From NCBI GenBank assembly GCA_965262395.1, contig OZ253531.1, positions 620,001 to 684,000 on the forward strand: a stretch of DNA of 64,000 nt. The letters run 5' to 3'. The position numbers and the translations under genes are program-made. The notes beneath the pieces were generated by a model. The model had not been told where the DNA came from. It did no database searches and saw only the letters and a program-made list of their open reading frames with translations. Source of the stretch: CBDHFF01 sp965262395 (GTDB lineage: Bacteria > Pseudomonadota > Alphaproteobacteria > Rickettsiales > Anaplasmataceae). Within the stretch, counting starts at the first letter, position 1. Each line of letters opens with the position of its first letter. Below, in pieces: positions 1 through 8,948 of this stretch.

Positions 1-140
1 AGTCAGCAATTGGCGATGTTTTTGGGTCTATATCTTCTTGTTTTTTAAGTCAGCAATTGGCGATGTTTTTGGGTCTATATCTTCTTGTTTTTGAAGTCAG
101 CAATTGGCGATGTTCGGGTCTATATCTTCTTGTTCTTCTA
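1..140. repeat. 47-bp tandem repeat, about three copies, copying a gene 3' end
   Basis: Units begin near 1, 48 and 95. The innermost copy (95-140) is the last coding part and stop of the decayed minus-strand gene at 97-604. The outer two copies repeat that 3' end downstream of it and carry a small 5-nt difference in the T-run/GGGTC segment. The array runs off the window start, so total copy number is unknown. Confidence 0.85.
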
Positions 141-604
141 GTCTTTGTTTGAGTATCGGAAGTAATTTCACGACTTCTAAGAAGTATTGATTATTGTAAT
201 TATCCATTTCCTTAATTATTACAGCTGCATGTGCAAGATAATGTATTTTAATGAATTTATCTAGAATAGACGAGAAACTAATCTCTGTTTCTGCACTGTC
301 ATCTCTTATACTTACAAGTCTCATCTATCTCGTAAATGCACTTTCATATGTTGTCGAAGAATATATTTCTGGTTCCTTTATTTTTTTTAGTGCGTTGCAG
401 ATTGCTCTGAATTCTGCACAGTCATTTCCTTTGTTATCTGAGCGTGCATCCAGGATACCCTGATAGAAGATAGTGGTTCTCAGCGAATTCTTCCGTACCT
501 CGTTTTGTATACATATTAGTACTTTTTTCAAGTTCAGTTATATATTTTAATACTTCATCTCTTATTGATTTTGGTATAATATTCATTATCATTGCATTAT
601 CCAT
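97..604 (-). pseudogene. decayed small hypothetical gene (frameshift plus in-frame stop)
   Basis: No family is recognised. An ATG at 604 opens a 56-codon frame (beginning MDNAMIMNIIPKSIRDEV) that ends near 434. The coding signal continues in another frame from about 531 to a TAG at 325-327. That stop is followed directly by an ATG and a further 75 codons in the same frame, ending at 97. The three pieces together would make one protein of roughly 160 residues, so I read this as one gene broken by a frameshift and an amber codon. An intact two-gene reading with very short genes is possible but less likely. The C-terminal codons are the source of the 47-bp tandem repeat next to it. Confidence 0.45.
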
Positions 605-740
605 ATAATACTATATGAACAGCTGCAATATAATATTATTTATCTATTAAAAAATATTTTCATTGCTTAATATTCCTAGAATTCGTTCAAGATCTGGTGT
701 AAATTGGAAATGATGTATATAATCCTATGTTATAAAAATT

Positions 741-1475
741 GTGCGTTATAAGATAACAGTTGAATATGACGGAATTAAGTTCCGTGGATGGCAAAAACAT
801 CCTGAAGTTCGCTCGGTTCAAGGTGTAATTGAAGCTGCTATATATAGATTTTCTCGTGAGATAGTCAAATTGTATGGCTCGAGTCGCACGGATGCTGGTG
901 TGCATGCCCTTGGACAGGTGGCGCACTTTGATATTTCCAAAGATCGGTCAGAATATATCGTCTGTCATGGATTAAATTTTTATTTACGTGATGAAGGCGT
1001 GGCAGTGGTAAAAGTCGAGAAGACTGATGATAATTTTCATTGCAGGTTTATGGCTAAACAACGTCATTATCGCTATCGAATATTAAATAGAGGTCCTCAT
1101 AGTACGCTGGATGAAAACCGAGTCTGGCTTGTTCGCAAAATACTTGATGTAGATTTGATGAGGCAGGGAATTAAATATCTAATAGGTACACACGATTTTT
1201 CAGGTTTCAGAGCAAGCGATTGCCAATCTAAGAGTCCTGTGAAAACAATAGATAATATAGAAATCAAGTGTGATGGGGACAACATTGATGTATACGTATC
1301 TTCTAGGTCCTTTTTGTATAATCAGGTAAGGATTATGGTAGGAACTTTGGTTGAAATTGGAGTAGCCAACATGGCACCTGAACATATAAAATTTATCTTA
1401 GAGAGTAAGGATAGACGCAATGCTGGAACGACTGCACCGGCGCATGGTCTCTATTTCCTTGGAGTTGATTATTAA
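741..1475 (+). CDS. truA: tRNA pseudouridine(38-40) synthase TruA
   Basis: Converts uridines 38-40 in the anticodon stem-loop of many tRNAs to pseudouridine, acting in the cytoplasm. The 244-residue product has the usual length. The N-terminal YDGIKFRGWQ segment and the catalytic motif GSSRTDAGVHALGQVAHFD near residues 47-64 are present, with the nucleophilic aspartate at about residue 51. The start is a GTG with no clear Shine-Dalgarno; it gives the standard MRYK-like N-terminus. It stands alone, converging on a short doubtful ORF across a large repeat array. Confidence 0.95.
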   Translation: MRYKITVEYDGIKFRGWQKHPEVRSVQGVIEAAIYRFSREIVKLYGSSRTDAGVHALGQVAHFDISKDRSEYIVCHGLNFYLRDEGVAVVKVEKTDDNFHCRFMAKQRHYRYRILNRGPHSTLDENRVWLVRKILDVDLMRQGIKYLIGTHDFSGFRASDCQSKSPVKTIDNIEIKCDGDNIDVYVSSRSFLYNQVRIMVGTLVEIGVANMAPEHIKFILESKDRRNAGTTAPAHGLYFLGVDY

Positions 1476-1551
1476 AGCTTATTTTATCAATAGAGCTTAA
1501 TATAATAAGTCTTACATCTCTTCATTAATATTATTTGCATAGTTCAAATTT

Positions 1552-2330
1552 ATCCTGGGCAGGTAATAAGGGATAATATCAGATTTTCTACGGCCAGAGT
1601 GTTTCATTAGCTTTTGTTAGTCATGACAGCAGGCCAGCCTAATTCAGCATGCTCATTTAGTAAAATTACTAGATTTTTTATTGAATATTTCAAATTCATC
1701 TTTGGTCTGTAGTAGGGGGTGCTATCAGATTATTCTGCGGCCAGCGTTTGAGTCTGTAGTAGGGGATAATATCAGATTTTCTACGGCCAGAGTGTTTCAT
1801 TAGCTTTTGTTAGTCATGACAGCAGATCAGCCTAATTCAGCATGCTCATTTAGTAAAATTACTAGATTTTTTATTGAATATTTCAAATTCATCTTTGGTC
1901 TGTAGTAGGGGGTGCTATCAGATTTTCTACGGCCAGCGTTTGAGTCTGTAGTAGGGGATTTCAGATTTTCTACGGCCAGAGTGTTTCATTAGCTTTTGTT
2001 AGTCATGACAGCAGATCAGCCTAATTCAGCATGCTCATTTAGTAAAATTACTAGATTTTTTATTGAATATTTCAAATTCATCTTTGGTCTGTAGTAGGGG
2101 GTGCTATCAGATCAGTTTCATTAGTTTTGGTTAGTCATTCGGCCTAATTCAGCATGCTCAGTAAAATTACTAGATTTTTTATTGATCTTTGGTCTGTAGT
2201 AGGGGGTGCTATCAGATTATTCTGCGGCCAGAGTGTTTCATTAGCTTTTGTTAGTCATGACAGCAGATCAGCCTAATTCAGCATGCTCATTTAATAGAAT
2301 TACTAGATTTTTTGTGCTGCTCACACTTAA
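1552..2330. repeat. complex tandem repeat array downstream of truA
   Basis: Fills the roughly 900-bp gap after truA. A unit containing GTTTCATTAGCTTTTGTTAG recurs near 1601, 1794, 1983, 2115 (shortened, diverged) and 2235, so full units are about 190 bp and the last ones about 120-130 bp. A nested shorter motif around GTCTGTAGTAGGGG occurs once or twice per unit, giving a hierarchical array. No coding frame is shared across copies. Confidence 0.85.
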
Positions 2331-2371
2331 TTTATATTTAACTCTCAGCTTCTTTCAATGCAGTTGTTGTT

Positions 2372-2560
2372 TTATTTTTTCTTACATTTTGTTATAAGCT
2401 TACTATAAACAGGAAGAAATTGAGCGTATATTAGATTTCTTATGTCTTGGGTAGTAAGGCTGTTAATTTTTCTTATTAATCTTTTGTCCATTAATTCAGC
2501 ATCCTCTTCTATGATAAATTTTTTACTTATCTGATGCGTTAGAAGCAAAATAAAACTCAT
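2372..2560 (-). CDS. short hypothetical ORF, possibly a remnant
   Basis: A 62-codon frame beginning MSFILLLTHQ and ending in a lysine-rich tail. No family is recognised. It lies on the same strand as the accessory block that follows and just beyond the truA repeat array. Nothing in the sequence decides whether it is expressed; it may be the 3' remnant of a longer accessory gene. Confidence 0.25.
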   Translation of the reverse strand: MSFILLLTHQISKKFIIEEDAELMDKRLIRKINSLTTQDIRNLIYAQFLPVYSKLITKCKKK

Positions 2561-2833
2561 TAGTGTTTTATAAAATATCTTAAGAATTTTTTCTTTTTGA
2601 TATCTTCTGATTTTTTATAAATCCATTATTCTGCTATTTTTGTATAAAAGATTTAATTGCAGTGAACTCAGTAAAAATCTGCTGTTTCCTTTTGCTGTAG
2701 TGCGATCAATGTCAGTCTCTGGCATAATAATACACAAGCACGCAATTTATTGAATGCTTGTGTAGTTTCTTTAAAGGCCACTTAAGGGTGCTTTCCTAGT
2801 TCTTCCTACTAGTAATTCTTCTGGCTGGATCAG

Positions 2834-3694
2834 CTAGCTAGTGCATTCTCGTGTAGGGGTTTCTACAAATTGTGATGTCCTTGCCATTCCTATTAAAGAG
2901 GTTTCTTCTGTACTTTGTAATGATTCTTTAGGTACCGTTGTGTGCTGCAGAGTAGTAAGGGGCCCTTCTTCTCCTACTACTGATTCTTCTAATATATTTC
3001 CGTTTACAGAGGCGGGATAGATTACCTCCATCCAATTGGCAAATATTTGTATGCAATTGGCTAATGCTTGTATGCAAGTAGTTTGTTGATATCTGTGCTG
3101 CGGAGTAGTAAGGGTTTTTTCTTCTCTTACTACTGATTCTTCTATACCAACTAGTACCTCCTCCATCCAATGCTTAACAATCATCTCAGATACAGCACCA
3201 TCGGATGGATATAATTTGCTCAGTTCTTTCAAGACTTTTCCTTCTGGTTTTTTTGGTTGTATTTCCTGAATATAATAATGTAATAGTCCACGCATCCCGA
3301 AAGATGTTAATGTTTTGTATGATTGTACATAGGTGGGATGGGCTTTCTCTAGCCAATCGTCTAATTCTTTCATGCAATGAGCTTTTTGATATTTGGACAA
3401 TTTCTTAGGTCTTTTTGACTTTATTCTTGCTTGTTTAATAAACTTAAGCCATCTTGTTTTAATCGCATTATTAATTTCTTCAGATGTAAAATGTACTGAT
3501 TTTACAGAGCTACTCGCATCAACTATTCTGGATATTTCGGCATCAAGACGATCATGATCACTGTGCAATAATGGGCGTCGTGTACGAGACTTGCTATATG
3601 CTAGTTTTCGCCCTGCGTCATCGAATATTTTAGCACAAAAATCCAGCATAAATTCTTTGTTTATTTGTTTCTCTGCTGTTGTATACTTTTCCAT
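2834..3694 (-). CDS. hypothetical accessory protein with short internal repeat
   Basis: No family is recognised. The 286-residue product starts at ATG 3694, preceded by an AAGGA Shine-Dalgarno about 8 nt upstream (a TTG two codons earlier is less likely). It is charged, with basic stretches such as KSKRPKKLSKYQK near residue 95. In the C-terminal third a segment of the form EESVVxEExxLTTxQH occurs twice, about 55 residues apart, and on the DNA this is a direct repeat around 2936-3000 and 3105-3150. A good sigma70-type promoter lies upstream and a perfect palindrome overlaps its -10 box. It is the first of a run of minus-strand orphan genes that look like lineage-specific effector candidates; that role is inferred only. 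Confidence 0.65.
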   Translation of the reverse strand: MEKYTTAEKQINKEFMLDFCAKIFDDAGRKLAYSKSRTRRPLLHSDHDRLDAEISRIVDASSSVKSVHFTSEEINNAIKTRWLKFIKQARIKSKRPKKLSKYQKAHCMKELDDWLEKAHPTYVQSYKTLTSFGMRGLLHYYIQEIQPKKPEGKVLKELSKLYPSDGAVSEMIVKHWMEEVLVGIEESVVREEKTLTTPQHRYQQTTCIQALANCIQIFANWMEVIYPASVNGNILEESVVGEEGPLTTLQHTTVPKESLQSTEETSLIGMARTSQFVETPTRECTS

Positions 3695-3722
3695 TTTCAA
3701 TCCTTATTTTAAGTTAATAACG

Positions 3723-3765
3723 ATATATCATCTTATATGATATATGACTGATGATGGTAGGTCAA
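3723..3765 (-). promoter_or_regulatory. promoter with overlapping palindrome
   Basis: Reading the minus strand, TTGACC (3765-3760) and TATCAT (3742-3737) are separated by 17 nt, about 45 bp before the ATG of the 286-aa gene. A perfect 9-bp inverted repeat, ATATATCAT/ATGATATAT with a 5-nt centre, spans 3723-3745 and covers the -10 box, as an operator would. Promoter activity is predicted from spacing and consensus only. Confidence 0.5.
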
Positions 3766-3805
3766 TTATCAATCATATCTAAGGTTGCGTCCTATTGTTC
3801 TTGAC

Positions 3806-4783
3806 TTACGATATTTTGTCATAGGAAGCACTACTTGTCATTGCCCCATCATATTTTAAAAACATGTCTTGTCGTTGCTTCTCAGTGTACATGCTATGTG
3901 GAGTGTAGCTTAATGAGCTGTGCTGCTGTAACTGAGTAATGGCGGGGTCTTGCTCCCAAGTTAGAAATACATCCGTTAGGGAGCTGCTTGGAGTCTTATT
4001 TCCTTCTTCTATTTCCTTTCTTATGTCTTGAGCAAGAGGTTCTATATCTTTTGTAATATTACTTGATAAGGACATCGCTGATTCATAGCTAGCTTTAGCG
4101 TCCTGTAAGAATTTTTCTGCTAGTGTTTCGGCTAATGTTCTGAATTCTTCATCAGTTAATTCTTCAAATTTTTTCGTACTAAGGGATCCTTCTAGTTTAA
4201 AGAGGGATAATAGTGTTGTTATATAATCACCACCCTCAATCATGAAGTTACTACTCATAATAGAGGGTTCTTTTGCCTCTTTTCCAGAGGAGACTGCTCC
4301 CAGCTCGCTTGTTTTGCTATCAATAAAGCACTCTATCATTTGTTGGGTGGAGGGATCTATGTCTGTTCTTTGCGATTTGTTTTTTCTAGTGGCAACAAAG
4401 TCTTCCATCGCTTGTTTGGTTAAATCTATGAATATTCCGTGCCATCTGCTTTTTAAATCAGCGACAATATTAGGATTTTTAGGTCCATGATTTTTTATGA
4501 GATCCATAATTATATGGATACAAGTATTATTATAGTCTATATTTTTCCTTAGAAAACCTGTCATTCTTTTATATCGATTCTGGATATTGCATAATTTGCT
4601 TACGTAAGACTCATATGCGTCTGCATTATGTTTGATAGTATAGTTAATATTAGGAATGTCTATATTGCTTACTTCTTGTTGTTTGGCCGATATTTCTCCG
4701 GACATTGTTAGAAGTGTGTCACGTTTGTTCTTAAGAATTATTAATAACTCTTCTGTTGTAATGATTTTTGTGCTTTCTGCCAT
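3806..4783 (-). CDS. hypothetical accessory protein, helical, charged
   Basis: No family is recognised. About 325 residues, predicted by eye to be largely helical, with acid-rich segments in the middle (for example EELTDEEFRTLAETLAEKF) and a Ser/Tyr-rich tail. I prefer ATG 4783 because GGAG lies 8 nt upstream; an ATG four codons earlier at 4795 is the alternative. The N-terminus MAESTK resembles the MAENTK start of the decayed gene at 32.4-33.0 kb, which could mark a shared expression or export signal. A consensus-like promoter is present upstream. No signal peptide or membrane segment is apparent. Confidence 0.65.
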   Translation of the reverse strand: MAESTKIITTEELLIILKNKRDTLLTMSGEISAKQQEVSNIDIPNINYTIKHNADAYESYVSKLCNIQNRYKRMTGFLRKNIDYNNTCIHIIMDLIKNHGPKNPNIVADLKSRWHGIFIDLTKQAMEDFVATRKNKSQRTDIDPSTQQMIECFIDSKTSELGAVSSGKEAKEPSIMSSNFMIEGGDYITTLLSLFKLEGSLSTKKFEELTDEEFRTLAETLAEKFLQDAKASYESAMSLSSNITKDIEPLAQDIRKEIEEGNKTPSSSLTDVFLTWEQDPAITQLQQHSSLSYTPHSMYTEKQRQDMFLKYDGAMTSSASYDKIS

Positions 4784-4842
4784 CTTTGTCTCCATATACT
4801 TTTCTTTCAGAATGTCGTTACATAAGTCAATGCCATCTTACT

Positions 4843-4872
4843 AGGATAGCAGATTATGACTATTATTGTCAA
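4843..4872 (-). promoter_or_regulatory. predicted sigma70 promoter of the 325-aa gene
   Basis: On the minus strand TTGACA (4872-4867) and TATCCT (4848-4843) are separated by 18 nt, about 50 bp before the gene start. Confidence 0.5.
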
Positions 4873-5050
4873 TAAATTAACTAATTATTGCTGATCTAAG
4901 ATCAAGTCGCGATTCATTAATCATTAATGATAATCTTCCAACAATTATCAAAACAATCCCTTCTTTTTACCATAGCTTATTGTTCTTGCTATGCTAAATA
5001 GTGATCTGAGGAATCTATAGTAGGATATAGATTTTTTGTTTCTTTCGTTA

Positions 5051-5236
5051 GGGTTTCAGTTGGCTTCCGTCAAGATTATATGTGTTTTAGTTGGCTTCGT
5101 TGAGGAGGGGTTTCAGTTGGCTTCCGTCAAGATTATATGTGTTTTAGTTGGCTTTATTGAGGAGGGGTTTCAGTTGGCTTCCGTCAAGATTATATGTGTT
5201 TTAGTTGGCTTTATTGAGGAGGGGTTTTTTATGTAG
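5051..5236. repeat. 57-bp tandem repeat, three copies plus a partial
   Basis: Copies start near 5051, 5108 and 5165, with a partial one at 5222. They are nearly identical. The unit length is a multiple of three, so an open frame of three 19-residue hydrophobic repeats exists on the plus strand, but it has only a TTG start and no ribosome binding site, and I do not call it a gene. The array lies downstream of the Ala-rich repeat gene that ends at 5335. Confidence 0.85.
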
Positions 5237-5334
5237 ATTGTGCGCCCTTTAGGTCAATATACTTATGGAAATCTTTTTTGCATTAAAACTCCTTCAATCT
5301 TGATGCCAGCTTTTGTATTTGTATTGCAATGTGA

Positions 5335-7032
5335 CTAAAAGGTATTTTGAATACAATCACTACTACGTTCTTCTTCATCCTTCTTACCTAAATCACCAGA
5401 ACCTTCTCTCTGAACCCAACTTGTTTCCAATAAATCGTTTCGTCCAAGTATTGTGCCACCATTTGCATCGAATGGGCTTTTTTGATAGTGGGTAAAATCA
5501 TCGTCTTTACTACTATATGTGTGAGGCAATCTTGTGTCTGGCTGGGTAGCTGTTGCGCTAGCAGCTGTTACATAGGTTTGTTTTTTTGGGTCTTCTTTAT
5601 ATGAGGTATAATCAGTATCTTTTTCATATGTGTGAGGCGATCTTGTGTCTGGCTGGTTAGTTAAAGCGCTAGCTGTTTCGTGAGTTCTTCTTGTAATACC
5701 AACAGGATTCATAGGGTTCCATGGTGACAATGGAACAACAGTCTTTGCGCTTCCACCTGCTATGCCTAGTTGATTCGCTGACGAACCTCCAAGTGCTGAA
5801 TAAGCTCTACTACCATCTTGACTAATTTCTTGGTGAATAGCAGAACCTATAGCGCCCTGTGATGGGGGTGTATGGACAGTCTGTTTAGCAACTTGTGATG
5901 TACAAAGATCTTTTTGTGTATAGTTTTTCTTTAATGCTTCAAGATCTGTTGCCTGCTCTGGAGTAAGAATTATTGAGTGACCTATAAGCATTTTTTCTAT
6001 GAAAACAATTGTTCCTGGAATGTGTTCTTTTCTAATTTCTTTTTCTTTTTGCTTCATATTTTCTAATAATTGATTTGCTTTACCATCTGAATCAGTAATA
6101 ATTTTTCTGGTGGTAGCTAGAGTCCCACAGTAACTCTTTAATTTCGTAATCTCTTCTTTGGGATAATCTGTGGATGCTTCTTCTTGCGTCGATGGATTTA
6201 TCCATTTTTCATAAGCATTAACGAGCAGAGATTTTGTAAGGCTTACAAATTTCTGTTGAAATTCCGTTGTTCGCTTTTGTTTTATGCGTCTATTTTTAGT
6301 TAAATCTTCTTTCTCCTTATTAAAGGATGCAATTAGCGTTGCTAATATGAATAATTGATGATTCATCAAGCGGACATCTTCACGCAAGTAAGCTTTCTTC
6401 TCTTGTTGCCTTTCCGATCCTATTCTAGCAGTAAGTGCAGTTTCAATAGAAAGAAGTATATTTCGAGCATCATCCAATGATTTTATCGTTTGTTCGTATT
6501 TTTCTGGCATACTATAATTGTCAGCACTTCCTGGTAAATCATGCTGTTCAAGACCCGTAGGGATCTCATCATTTGATATCGAATGCCGTTCATTCATATA
6601 ATAATAACCAATATTAGTTCTTACTAAATACATAACAGGGGCTTTTTTAGGTGGAGCAACTACTACGGCAGCTTTTAATGCAGCAGCTCTTGTCTCTGCA
6701 GCAGCTTTTAATGCAGCAGCTCTTGTCTCTGCAGCAGCTTTTAATGCAGCAGCTCTTGTCTCTGCAGCAGCTTTTAATGCAGCAGCTCTTGTCTCTGCGG
6801 CAAGTCTTTCTGCAGCAGCTGTCTCTGCGGCAAGTCTTTCTGCAGCAGCTTTTAATGCAGCAGCTCTTAATGCAGCAGCTCTTGTCTCTGCAGCAGCTCT
6901 TGTCTCTGCAGCAGCTCTTTTAATGCAGCAGCTCTTGTCTCTGCAGCAGTTCCTGGCTCTGCGGCAGTTCCTGGCTCTGCGGCAAGTCTTTCTGCAGCAA
7001 TTTCTTTTAATGCTTTTTGCAGATTTATGCAC
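5335..7032 (-). CDS. C-terminal part of frameshifted Ala-rich repeat protein
   Basis: No family is recognised. The frame is open from 7032, but its first ~40 codons are an out-of-frame reading of the Ala-rich repeat (a Cys/Arg-rich nonsense segment), so the true protein joins the upstream frame (6867-8645) inside the repeat. Visible parts are an Ala-rich helix of 11-residue units (AAAETRAAALK) at about residues 40-125, a helical middle, and a tail with two related segments (DTRSPHTYEKDTDYTSYK and DTRLPHTYSSKDDDFTHYQK). If made on its own, translation would have to begin at an internal ATG after the repeat, around residue 131. Candidate secreted or surface protein by analogy with tandem-repeat proteins of Ehrlichia; not demonstrated. 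Confidence 0.55.
   Translation of the reverse strand: MHKSAKSIKRNCCRKTCRRARNCRRARNCCRDKSCCIKRAAAETRAAAETRAAALRAAALKAAAERLAAETAAAERLAAETRAAALKAAAETRAAALKAAAETRAAALKAAAETRAAALKAAVVVAPPKKAPVMYLVRTNIGYYYMNERHSISNDEIPTGLEQHDLPGSADNYSMPEKYEQTIKSLDDARNILLSIETALTARIGSERQQEKKAYLREDVRLMNHQLFILATLIASFNKEKEDLTKNRRIKQKRTTEFQQKFVSLTKSLLVNAYEKWINPSTQEEASTDYPKEEITKLKSYCGTLATTRKIITDSDGKANQLLENMKQKEKEIRKEHIPGTIVFIEKMLIGHSIILTPEQATDLEALKKNYTQKDLCTSQVAKQTVHTPPSQGAIGSAIHQEISQDGSRAYSALGGSSANQLGIAGGSAKTVVPLSPWNPMNPVGITRRTHETASALTNQPDTRSPHTYEKDTDYTSYKEDPKKQTYVTAASATATQPDTRLPHTYSSKDDDFTHYQKSPFDANGGTILGRNDLLETSWVQREGSGDLGKKDEEERSSDCIQNTF
6668..7000 (-). repeat. Ala-rich coding tandem repeat with a 2-nt frame break
   Basis: Units of 33 bp encode AAAETRAAALK, with related 18-27 bp variants encoding AAERLAAET and AAEPGT. 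All units are multiples of three. At about 6915-6917 the unit reads GCAGCTCTTTTAATGC instead of GCAGCTTTTAATGC, an extra dinucleotide that moves the upstream reading frame into a nearby stop at 6867-6869. A crossover between the two slightly different unit types would create exactly this junction. Confidence 0.85.
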
Positions 7033-8645
7033 TCAGGAGGCAGCCCTGTAGGAATCTCTATTGATGGGTATTTTCTCAACATTTCTTGTATCAGTTTGAT
7101 TGATTCTTGCATTGATTCTGGTAATCTAAATTGTACCAACCTCCATGCCTTACATAGCGCCTCATCCAGTAGTCTATATAAATGAGAGATCTCATCCTTA
7201 TCAGCCTTAATAGTGCAAAAAATTTCCTGCAACCTTTGTATTTTTGATCCATCACATCTTTGTTTAGGTAGCAATTCTTCATTAATATCTGTCCTTTTTA
7301 ATCCTAGTATTGTGGATTGACGATGGTCATGTTTTTTGCATAATTTTAACATGTCTTTCACGGAGCTTCTTACATACTCGATAGAATCGGATAACTTCTT
7401 GTTTTCCCACACAATGCCTTCTTTCTTAGCCATCATAGTTTTGGCATCTTTCTCAATCTGTCTCTTACCGACTGCGCTAGTAGAGAGAACGTTTCCTCTT
7501 TCATTATATTCTTTGACTCTAGTACTCGGGTCTATTGCCGAGATCTTTTGACTAAGATCATTCAGTACCTTTGCCACTTGAGTTAATGGTGTGTGTAGCA
7601 ATTGATGTGAGTCGATAATATCTTGTATTTTCTGATTATCACTACTCTCTTGATACGGATAGTCAGAAGTATCATCAATACATAGTAGCTTTCTTTCATG
7701 CTGTGGTAATTTGCCATACCAGTATACGTTATTTTTCTCATCATACCTGAGTCGCTCGTGCTTAATCTTTCTTAGTCTGCCTTCTTTCTGATATTCGGAT
7801 TTTAAAACTTCATATCTTTCCTTTGCTTTTTGATATGGTAGCGTTTCCAGCAAAGCATCAGTATCTAGTTTATATCTCTTATGCATTTTTTCTATTGTTT
7901 CAATTGCGTCTGGTACAGTATTATCTTGTAGATCTTTTATATGATCTCTGAATTGCTCCATAATATCGCATACATTCTGATTCGTATCTTCAATAGATTT
8001 CTTTAGTGCAGATGCCTGCAACAGAAGCGACGCTAAATTATTTCCTGTATTAGGTTGATCAGATGAAAGGCCAGCTATTGATGGATGAGATTGTTCAGCT
8101 TTAAGTGCTGCAATTGATTGAAGCAGTGCGTCGTACTGTGTTATTTCTTTCTTTCTTTTATCTTCACATGCTTCTTGTGTGCCATATATAGCTATATATT
8201 GTGCTATCTTTGCATTTAAGTCTTTTATAAGATTATTTAGACCTACTCTTTCACTGCTTAGTTCGTCTTGAAAGGCAAGGTTAAACTTTTGTCTGTCTAG
8301 CAGTAGATTGCGCATAATTTTGTTTATGAAAACAATCATGCAATTTACATCATCAATCTCGTGGCATACTTGAGAATACAAACTCTGAAGGGTGTTAATA
8401 TGTCCGGTTTTTGTTGCTTCGTCTAAGGCCTTACAGTCCATATCAGAATAATAAATTGGTTCTTTGGCACCTTGTTGCACAGGTGTATTCTTATATGAGG
8501 TATCAGAAGAATGCGTTTCTTTACTCTTTACGGTTGATTTTTTGGTCTGATGTGACCCATTGCGCTGACTTGTTTTCGCAGTCTGTGCGGTTTGTGTTGT
8601 GCCAGAGGCCTCATCAGAAGAGAGACCAAACGTAGAACTATCCAT
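6867..8645 (-). CDS. N-terminal part of frameshifted Ala-rich repeat protein
   Basis: No family is recognised. The 592-codon frame starts MDSSTFGLSSDEASG, has a Ser/Thr/Gln-rich N-terminus to about residue 65 and then long charged helical segments typical of coiled coil. Near its 3' end it enters the Ala-rich repeat (AAERLAAEPGT... AAETRAAALK), loses register after a 2-nt insertion, reads ELLQRQELLQRQELLH and stops. Restoring the frame would fuse it to the following ORF into a protein of about 1,100 residues. A strong promoter precedes it. An effector or surface role is inference from the repeat structure and lineage. Confidence 0.6.
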   Translation of the reverse strand: MDSSTFGLSSDEASGTTQTAQTAKTSQRNGSHQTKKSTVKSKETHSSDTSYKNTPVQQGAKEPIYYSDMDCKALDEATKTGHINTLQSLYSQVCHEIDDVNCMIVFINKIMRNLLLDRQKFNLAFQDELSSERVGLNNLIKDLNAKIAQYIAIYGTQEACEDKRKKEITQYDALLQSIAALKAEQSHPSIAGLSSDQPNTGNNLASLLLQASALKKSIEDTNQNVCDIMEQFRDHIKDLQDNTVPDAIETIEKMHKRYKLDTDALLETLPYQKAKERYEVLKSEYQKEGRLRKIKHERLRYDEKNNVYWYGKLPQHERKLLCIDDTSDYPYQESSDNQKIQDIIDSHQLLHTPLTQVAKVLNDLSQKISAIDPSTRVKEYNERGNVLSTSAVGKRQIEKDAKTMMAKKEGIVWENKKLSDSIEYVRSSVKDMLKLCKKHDHRQSTILGLKRTDINEELLPKQRCDGSKIQRLQEIFCTIKADKDEISHLYRLLDEALCKAWRLVQFRLPESMQESIKLIQEMLRKYPSIEIPTGLPPECINLQKALKEIAAERLAAEPGTAAEPGTAAETRAAALKELLQRQELLQRQELLH

Positions 8646-8682
8646 TTCTTTCCCTCATTGAATTATATTAATTATTTACTAT

Positions 8683-8711
8683 ATTGTAGCATAAATGTAC
8701 ATATTTTGCAA
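8683..8711 (-). promoter_or_regulatory. predicted sigma70 promoter of the Ala-rich repeat gene
   Basis: On the minus strand TTGCAA (8711-8706) and TACAAT (8688-8683) are exactly 17 nt apart, about 40 bp upstream of the ATG at 8645. Confidence 0.55.
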
Positions 8712-8813
8712 CTAATGTGACTATGTTGTGTTTAGACTAGTTGCCTTTAATAGTATATAAGGATCATCTTTCCTATTAAATAACTTACACAGAAACAATC
8801 ATTATAATGAACC

Positions 8814-8830
8814 ATCCTCGGAGAGAGGAT
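8814..8830 (-). terminator. small hairpin in the 8646-8948 gap
   Basis: The 303-bp gap between the 846-aa gene and the Ala-rich gene holds the promoter above and a perfect 6-bp stem, ATCCTC/GAGGAT, with a 5-nt loop. No T-run follows, so a termination role is only possible. Nothing else is seen in the gap. Confidence 0.25.
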
Positions 8831-8948
8831 AGCTGTACCATGAAGGTTTATAGATTAACACCCATCATATCATTCATTTCTTTATCCTAGATTAATGGCA
8901 GAAAATCAGATAGTTCTTCAGTAGGGTCTTCGGTAAAGATTTGTGGAT

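Noticed and set aside
5036..5236. Open frame of three 19-residue hydrophobic repeats on the plus strand
   Set aside because: It exists only because the 57-bp tandem unit is a multiple of three; it has a TTG start, no ribosome site and no similarity outside the array.
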